A stretch of DNA of 13,358 nucleotides from Cerioporus squamosus. Lineage: Eukaryota; Basidiomycota; Agaricomycetes; Polyporales; Polyporaceae. The stretch covers positions 1-13,358 of the forward strand of contig JABYQS010000783.1 of NCBI GenBank assembly GCA_022592435.1, given 5' to 3'. A program made the translations under genes and the position numbers. The notes beneath the pieces are model-generated. The model did no database searches. It was not told where the DNA came from and saw nothing but the letters and a program-made list of their open reading frames with translations. Below, piece after piece: positions 8,309 to 13,358 of this stretch (its first letter is position 1; every line of letters starts with the position of its first letter).

Positions 8309-8765
8309 ATGCTGCATCTGAAAACACCCCACGCAGTTCGCAGCCAACCCGGTGAACAGCGTGTTTGCAATCGAATGACGGATGCTCGCATGGATAGTGT
8401 ACAAATGCGATATTCTACAGGACAAGTATAGTAAACAGCACGATAGCAATAAGGACAACAGCGTCAGTCGAGTACGATACAGACAGAGGGGTACGTATGT
8501 CACGCAGAAGAGCATATAACCAGAGTCCGGATCCATGCTCTTACGTCGAGGGCTATCAACTGGGCCCGGACCCAGGCCACGAGCCCCGGAAGTCCCTAGA
8601 GTCGGAAGGGTGGGCTGCGAGCTCGACGCAGACCCGAGCGGGACGGTCGTGAACGGCGGCGGGCGTGGGGAAACGCGTGCGAGTGAGTCCTTGCTCGGGG
8701 ACGCGCTCACAGAAGGCGTGGCGGACAGTCGGCTACAGGGAGGGCTTGTCAGCAGCACGCGAGTC
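8309..8765. other. convergent 3' region between cysteine synthase and ADA2
   Basis: Contains the 3' flanks of both genes. On the minus strand a frame from 8758 to 8213 is open. Its first part (8732 to about 8530) is Ser/Pro-rich and may be an alternative ADA2 terminal exon; the rest reads like untranslated sequence and runs antisense into the last cysteine synthase exon. Nothing else was recognised. Confidence 0.45.
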
Positions 8766-11090
8766 TCATGTGGCGAGGGGGCCGTACCTCACATCGCCTG
8801 AGGATCCGGCAGCACTTGCCCCAGCGGCGCCAGCTTGAGCTTGATTCTGGGCACCAGCCCCAGGTCCACCTCCTGCAGCTGCAGCGGCGGCGGCGACCAT
8901 GGCCGCGCTGCCGAGCTGGAGGTACCCGGCCTGGACGAGGAAGTCCCATACGCGGCTAACCTTGTTTACATCGAGTTTGACGAGCTCGCGGGCCTCGCGC
9001 CGGCGGAGCTTACCACCGCGACGAGCGTACTCGCGCACGAGCGTCTCCTTGATGACGAGGTACGGCTTGGGCATGATGCGCAGCGCGGAGCAAAGGGTCT
9101 GTTCTTCGGGCGTGAGGAGGTGTAGAGAGGGACTGTTAGCGAGGTTGAGAGGGGCAGCTGGTCCCAGGGAACATGCGTGAGCTGTGGTTGAAATGGGTGA
9201 GGAACGTAAGAGTACGTACGCATCTTCCGTGATGGAGGTCCCGTCCCGGAGACGCTGGGCTTTGGTGTCACTTCGCGGTCGTCTCCTTCTCCGGCGACCC
9301 GCCGTGGATCGGCGGACGAAGCACGAGCGCCGCCCAGACGACGCTCTGGGAAATAGTCTCGCTGCGCATACTGGTTCTTGACGGCAGCCTGCGAGGATAT
9401 CAACTTCAGTCATAGATACACAAACGGGCGAGGAAAGCCACGACGCACCCGCTTCTGGAAGTCGGCCTCGTACTTCTCAATGTCTGCTGGCGTGCGCAGG
9501 CCGAGGGTACGATATAGCTGGAGCTCCTTGATGCGTTTCCTGAGCATGTGTTCGTCTGCGTGGCGGTGCCGAGGTCAGCTGAGTAACGGAGTCATCGCAG
9601 GGTTACGGGCGTTCAAAACGTACAGAGGATGTCGGCCTGGAATTGCTCGAAGTCTTCGGCAGTTTGCAGGCGGGCGAAGGGGCGCAGTCGATGCAAGATG
9701 TCCTTCTCTTCCTTGGACCGTTTCTTGTCTGCCGCTTGCATCTATAAGGACGTGTCAGCATCGTAAGCGAGACGTGCAAGGCGAGGCGAGGCGAACCTGT
9801 TTGTAATTGAGCAGCCCCCTGTCGAACATGATGCTCTTCGCCTCAAGGCGCTTGTCCACACGTTGGTAGTACGACTCCAGCAGTGTCAGCTTGAACGTGA
9901 GGGACTCCTTGGTCTCGAAGGGGGCGGCTGCGTCTGCTCGTCGCCATCGTCCGCCTCGTCGCTCTTCTTCTCGTCGTCCGGCTTCGAGCTCGTATCGCGG
10001 CGAGGAGTGTCACCATTCGAATGGTAGCCGTTGGCCATACTACCGTTCACGATGCCATTGGGTAACCGCTTCCGGGGTATACGTCCTTTGCCTTCATCTC
10101 CTCTTCCCAGCGTGCACGCGCCTTGACGTCCACGTCATTCTCGTCTTCGGGTATCTGGTCCCCGCCCCACTCTAGACACACACCGAACTCGAGGTCCTTG
10201 ACAATGTCCTCCGCCTCGTTGTCGAGCTCGTGTTCAAACTCCAGTCGACCTGGGAGGAACGTGGCCACTTCGTGCACGCCGGGGGCGGACACGGGCGCAA
10301 CCTTGTGTGGTGGAGGTGCGTTGGTGGACATGGAGGATATTCGTCTGCGCTTGCGTTCTTGAAACTCGGCGGGGTCGATGTCGAAGTCCACATCCGTTCG
10401 CTGCGGGCGCGACGAGAACGAAAGACGCAGAACGTCAGTGGGGCAGATCAAGGAGGACGGAACTTAGACGCACAGGTAGGGGCCAATTGGGGGACTCAAT
10501 AGACAGAATAATAATGCTTCTCTACCTCCTCCTTTGTCCTGGTTCCGACGTGTTCATATGGCCTGCCAGTTACCAAGACCCTGGAGGGTAATCCCTTCGA
10601 GCAGGAGGAGCTCCCTTGGAAGTGTCAGTACGAGAGCGAGTCTGGACAAACGCCGAACTCACTCATCTGCACCCCAGTCGTCGACGAATATTGGGTACGA
10701 ATGTAGTTCCTAAGGGGCATGGTAAGTCAGACGAACATCTCGTCGGGGCACGAGTCCGACTTACCACCACGCGATAAGCATGCCCGCGTTTGTGGTTCCC
10801 AAACTCCTTGCCCGCACAAAAACAGGCAGGACAGATATCCACCCCGTCTCCGGCCTCGCAGGCAGGGTCGGCGCATTTTATGCGGATGGAATGGGTGAGG
10901 TCGCAGGCGCAGGAGTCGCATTCGATCTGCAAGCCAGGCTCGCTCACAGCTATTACGTAATCAAATGCAAGGTGCGTGAGAAACCCAGCGCGCAGGCTAG
11001 AAACGGGCCACAAGATCCCTTGCGATTAAACCACCACTCACTCTGAATTTCCTCCGGCTGGTACTGTCTCTTCCGGTGCGTCACCGTCAT
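8766..11090 (-). CDS. ADA2: ADA2, transcriptional adaptor of SAGA-type histone acetyltransferase complexes, 9 exons, four apparent frameshifts
   Basis: Ada2 binds and stimulates the Gcn5 acetyltransferase in nuclear SAGA/ADA complexes. Exons from the start: 11090-11042, 10949-10765, 10709-10663, 10614-10474, 10400-9797, 9741-9624, 9555-9449, 9388-9220 and 9157-8766. The N-terminus MTVTHRKRQYQ leads into a ZZ zinc finger (CDSCACDLTHSIRIKC...CPACF...HKRGHAY). A SANT domain follows (YPIFVDDWGADEELLLLEG, LGNWQ, GTRTKEEVEKHYY, SPNWPLP), then the Ada2 core (PGRLEFEHELDNEAEDIVKD; LTLLESYYQRVDKRLEAKS; LLNYKQ; ILYEHMLRKRI) and a SWIRM domain (LLTPEEQTLCSALRIMPKPY...VNKVSRVWDFLVQAGYL). An Ala/Gly/Gln-rich tail ends at TGA 8766. 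Frames break near 10556 and 10499 (SANT; 2 nt each) and near 10075 and 9922 (linker; 1 nt each, in GG and a C5 run). Restoring these gives 605 residues, with domain order and length as in fungal Ada2. The acceptor at 9157 could instead be 9181. Confidence 0.95.
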
Positions 11091-11186
11091 TCTTCAGCGA
11101 AAGAATCAGCCCAATTGACCGAAAATTGGTCGTTCTAGGGGGTGGGCTTCGGATGGTAGCAGGATCGTAATCCACGAGGAATGCCG

Positions 11187-11558
11187 CTAGGGCGGGCCCT
11201 CAGACTTGTGAATGTCGTGCGCGATCCGGGGCAACGCGTAGAATAGCAGAATTACCAAGGTATGTTGGACAGTGGCGGGACGAGGTCGGGGTGGTTCCGG
11301 TCGTTGTGGACGTCCTCGCGCGATGTAGCGCGATGGCGAGGTCCCCAGAGTGCCACTATTGATGGACAAGATGCGTTTGGTGAGCCCGGAGTCGTCGAGC
11401 ACAGTGAAGGTGGAGGAAATGGCTGTCGTCGTCGTCGTCGACGGCGGCGGCGACAAGGCGTATGCCGCCGCTTTGGCAAACACGGCCAAACAACGCGTCT
11501 CACCGGCGCCAATGTGCATGCGTGTGTACCGGGCGTCTGTCCTGTCTGCTGCAGCCAT
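11187..11558 (-). CDS. doubtful small ORF, 123 codons, in the ADA2-CTR9 gap
   Basis: An uninterrupted minus-strand frame starts with ATG at 11558 and ends with a stop at 11187. It encodes PPPSTTTTT from the trinucleotide run, then AISSTFTVLDDSGLTKRILSIN, a Pro/Arg-rich part and a short hydrophobic LVILLFYALP near the end. The third codon positions are GC-rich, but so is the opposing plus frame, so this is weak evidence. If expressed it would sit between ADA2, on the same strand, and CTR9. It resembles nothing I know and may be chance in GC-rich promoter DNA. Confidence 0.2.
   Translation of the reverse strand: MAAADRTDARYTRMHIGAGETRCLAVFAKAAAYALSPPPSTTTTTAISSTFTVLDDSGLTKRILSINSGTLGTSPSRYIARGRPQRPEPPRPRPATVQHTLVILLFYALPRIAHDIHKSEGPP
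11425..11454. repeat. trinucleotide repeat (GTC)5 GAC (GGC)3 GAC
   Basis: Five GTC units at 11425-11439 are followed by GAC, three GGC units and GAC. The tract is GC-rich, lies between two divergent genes and is prone to length variation. Confidence 0.85.
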
Positions 11559-11689
11559 CGTCCGTCTCCTCCTGCTCAGACCTCAGGGTGATCCCCCTTC
11601 CTCTTGCTGGGTTTCTGCACTCTGTCTGCTGCCCGACGCTGCTGTAGTCTGCGGACAACGTCTCGCGACCTCAAGACGACAAGCACGAC

Positions 11690-13358
11690 ATGAGCGACAC
11701 CGCGTCCCCTCCGCCACCTGGGCGCACCATTGACATCGAACTCGGAGGACAGGAGGTCATCACCGTCGAGCTCGACAGCCTCGATCCTCAGCCAGACGAC
11801 CTGATTGACCTGCTTAGGGAGGGCCAGTGTAGAGTGGGAATATGGCTGCGACTCGCCGCGGAGTATTGGAGGAGAGGACTCCTGGATGCAGCAGACAAGA
11901 TTGCTCAGGCCGCGAAAACGAGTGCGTTGTAGCCTGTAACGCTCCCACCGATCTCATCCCTGTTCAAGGTCTGGAAGCAAGCGGCAACTGCCTCTTTGGT
12001 CCCGGTGTATTCGTTTATGGCGAACCTGCAGATAGCTCGTGCCGGGAAGGCACCGAAGCTCATCCTCCCGCATGCTGGTATGTTCTACCTGAAGTGCAAT
12101 TTTAGTACTGTTGCCCAATTCTGTGCCTCGAAGTCCATGACAGTATGATTGCGGAAAAGCCTCGAGAACACTACAACCGAGAAGCTGCGTCTCACTTCAA
12201 CACCGGACAAAATCTGATACAAGAGGCGAACACTGCTGGAACGTCGGTGCTGTCCCACCTGACAAGAGGCATCCTCTACTTGAGTCTTGGCAAATGGGAG
12301 GACGCCGGGAGAGCGTTCGACACCATTCTGATGGAGAGAAGCCAACCAACATCCCCGCTCTGCTCGGCAAGGTCGAAGCTATACATCCCCGTCCTAGACC
12401 ATTACTCACTACGGGGTACAGGCGAAACTTGCATATGCGCGCCGTCAATATCCGCAGTCCCTCAAGTTTTCCAGCGTGTATTGCAGCTGAATCCCAGCAC
12501 TCTGCCGGATCCCCGGATTGGCATCGGTTTGTGCTTCTGGTCGATGGACCACAAGGCGAAGGCGAAGGCTGCCTGGGAGCGCAGTGTTGAAGTGGTGCGT
12601 CTCTCCTTCCAGCATGTCAAACATTCCGGGTGCGATTGTCTGCCGCAGAATCCTGGAGAGTGGTCCGCAAACCTCGCTCGGCCTCGAAGCGCTGAACGCG
12701 AGCAAGAACGAGAGTCAGTCCATGGAGGAGCGCCGGGCAGACTTGGTGAAAGGTACTAGTCTGATCGAGCGGGCGTTCAAGGCCAACCCGCGCAACTCCG
12801 CCGCTGCGAACGCGCTGTGTGAACTGCTCTTGCAGAAAGGAGATACCAAACGTGTGAGTCCGATTGTAGCGAACAGCTGATCGGACGTCTACTCACTACG
12901 GGTAACAGGCTTTTAAACTCGCGGAGCGCACCATACAATTCGCGGACGTCAAAGGTATCTTGTGTGACGGTTACATCCGCGCTGGTCGGGTGCCACAGGG
13001 CCGGTTCTATCAAGGAGGCGACCGCGCATTTCAACAGGGCGAAAGAAGCACGACAGGACAGTGTCTTGGCGACAGTCGGCCTTGCGCAGATGCAGCTCAA
13101 GAATGGTGAGCGAGAACACTGCGTGTTCGGTGCTTCGCTGACGTGATATCAGATGAGGCTGCCGCCGCCATCCATACGTTGGACAGCTTCCTGCAGGCCC
13201 CGACGAACCCGAAGTCGATTGAACTAACTGCGATGCTTGCGTCAATACGGGCGAGCCCGGCCAGGCATGAGCAGTGCCGACAAACAAGAGGATAAGGCTC
13301 GCGCACGGGAGTTGTTCGACCGCGTGACGAAGGCCCTTGGCGCGGTTGGCGACCCTCT
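11690..13358 (+). CDS. CTR9: CTR9, TPR subunit of the Paf1 transcription elongation complex (5' part), seven apparent frameshifts
   Basis: Ctr9 is the tetratricopeptide scaffold of the nuclear Paf1 complex, which travels with RNA polymerase II and promotes H2B ubiquitylation and H3K4/K36 methylation. Exons: 11690-11921, 11969-12077, 12144-12371, 12422-12594, 12649-12853, 12909-13105 and 13153 to beyond the window. The start MSDTASPPPPGRTIDIELGG and LDPQPDDLIDLLREGQC is typical. TPR blocks follow: SFMANLQIARAGKAPKLILP, REHYNREAASHFNTG, LTRGILYLSLGKWEDAGRAF, LNPSTLPDPRIGIGLCFWSM, GLEALNASKNESQSMEERRA, RAFKANPRNSAAANALCELL, LAERTIQFADV, GSIKEATAHFNRAKEA and DEAAAAIHTLDSFLQAP. The last exon reads RARELFDRVTKALG. 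Frames break near 11988, 12144, 12335, 12468, 12675, 12998 and 13258. Restoring 2, 1, 1, 1, 2, 2 and 2 nt respectively keeps every exon phase consistent. The 3' two thirds or so of the gene lie outside the window. Confidence 0.93.

Larger units (their letters stand above)
11091..11689. promoter_or_regulatory. shared promoter region of ADA2 and CTR9
   Basis: The two genes start head-to-head, 599 nt apart. CCAATT at 11111-11116 and AATTGG at 11124-11129 form an inverted pair of CCAAT boxes close to the ADA2 ATG; such boxes are the known target of the fungal HAP/CBF complex. A trinucleotide run, (GTC)5 then GAC(GGC)3GAC, occupies 11425-11454. Opposed open frames (11187-11558 minus, 123 codons; 11350-11733 plus, 127 codons) owe part of their length to this repeat. 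Only the minus one looks faintly protein-like, and I recognise no family in it. Confidence 0.6.

Noticed and set aside
8213..8758. 181-codon minus frame as an independent gene
   Set aside because: Its second half is antisense to the last two cysteine synthase exons and reads like untranslated sequence. Only the Ser/Pro-rich first part is kept, as a possible ADA2 exon.
10490..10560. Programmed +1 frameshifting at TGA (ATA TGA, TAT TGA in ADA2; GTT TGA in cysteine synthase)
   Set aside because: The TGA arises because a Glu codon follows a T. At both ADA2 sites the family expects an additional residue, so bases are missing, not skipped. Other breaks in the same genes lie in homopolymers without stops.
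11350..11733. 127-codon plus frame (VVVVVDGGGD) as a gene
   Set aside because: Its length depends on the trinucleotide repeat, and it overlaps the CTR9 start out of phase.
8766..13358. ADA2 and CTR9 as pseudogenes
   Set aside because: Protein motifs between the breaks are well preserved, splice sites are intact and every break is a small deletion. Real decay would also show substitutions and damaged splice sites.
1..13358. tRNA genes, LTR retrotransposons, CRISPR arrays
   Set aside because: I found no convincing tRNA B-box in context, no long direct terminal repeats and no regularly spaced repeats.

Overview
The window looks like nuclear DNA of a filamentous basidiomycete fungus, probably an Agaricomycete. 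Genes are dense and broken by many short introns (about 47-92 nt, mostly GTRNGT donors, CTNAC/CTGAC-like branch points and YAG acceptors). Base composition is moderately GC-rich, and the two most conserved genes, ADA2 and CTR9, are of fungal type. No bacterial, phage, CRISPR or RNA-gene signature was found.

Layout. Positions 1-723 hold a possible spliced minus-strand gene fragment that I cannot identify. Positions 1321-1852 are a 532-bp non-autonomous transposon with perfect 25-bp terminal inverted repeats and a TTA target duplication, the signature of a PIF/Harbinger (Tourist-like) MITE. An eight-exon plus-strand gene of unknown function, encoding a helix-rich protein of about 324 residues, lies at 2494-3901. 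Positions 3902-4893 hold no recognised gene. A four-exon minus-strand gene (4894-5483) encodes a 141-residue CoA-binding (YccU-like) protein. A divergent promoter region with an interstitial telomere-like repeat separates it from a 13-exon plus-strand gene (6219-8308) for a membrane-anchored cysteine synthase of the fungal Cys-12/Mcy1 type. ADA2, a SAGA coactivator subunit with ZZ, SANT and SWIRM domains, runs on the minus strand (8766-11090). CTR9, the TPR scaffold of the Paf1 complex, starts head-to-head with it at 11690 and runs off the right edge.

Functional links. ADA2 and CTR9 both act in RNA polymerase II transcription through chromatin and share a 0.6-kb promoter region. The CoA-binding protein and the cysteine synthase are also divergently arranged, and both relate loosely to sulfur or thiol metabolism; that link is inference.

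Sequence quality. The reading frames of the cysteine synthase, ADA2 and CTR9 are interrupted at about twelve places. Every interruption can be repaired by restoring one base (often in a homopolymer) or two bases (often a dinucleotide), and the protein is well conserved on both sides. The simplest reading is deletion errors in the sequence, not pseudogenes. Annotation pipelines would fragment these genes.
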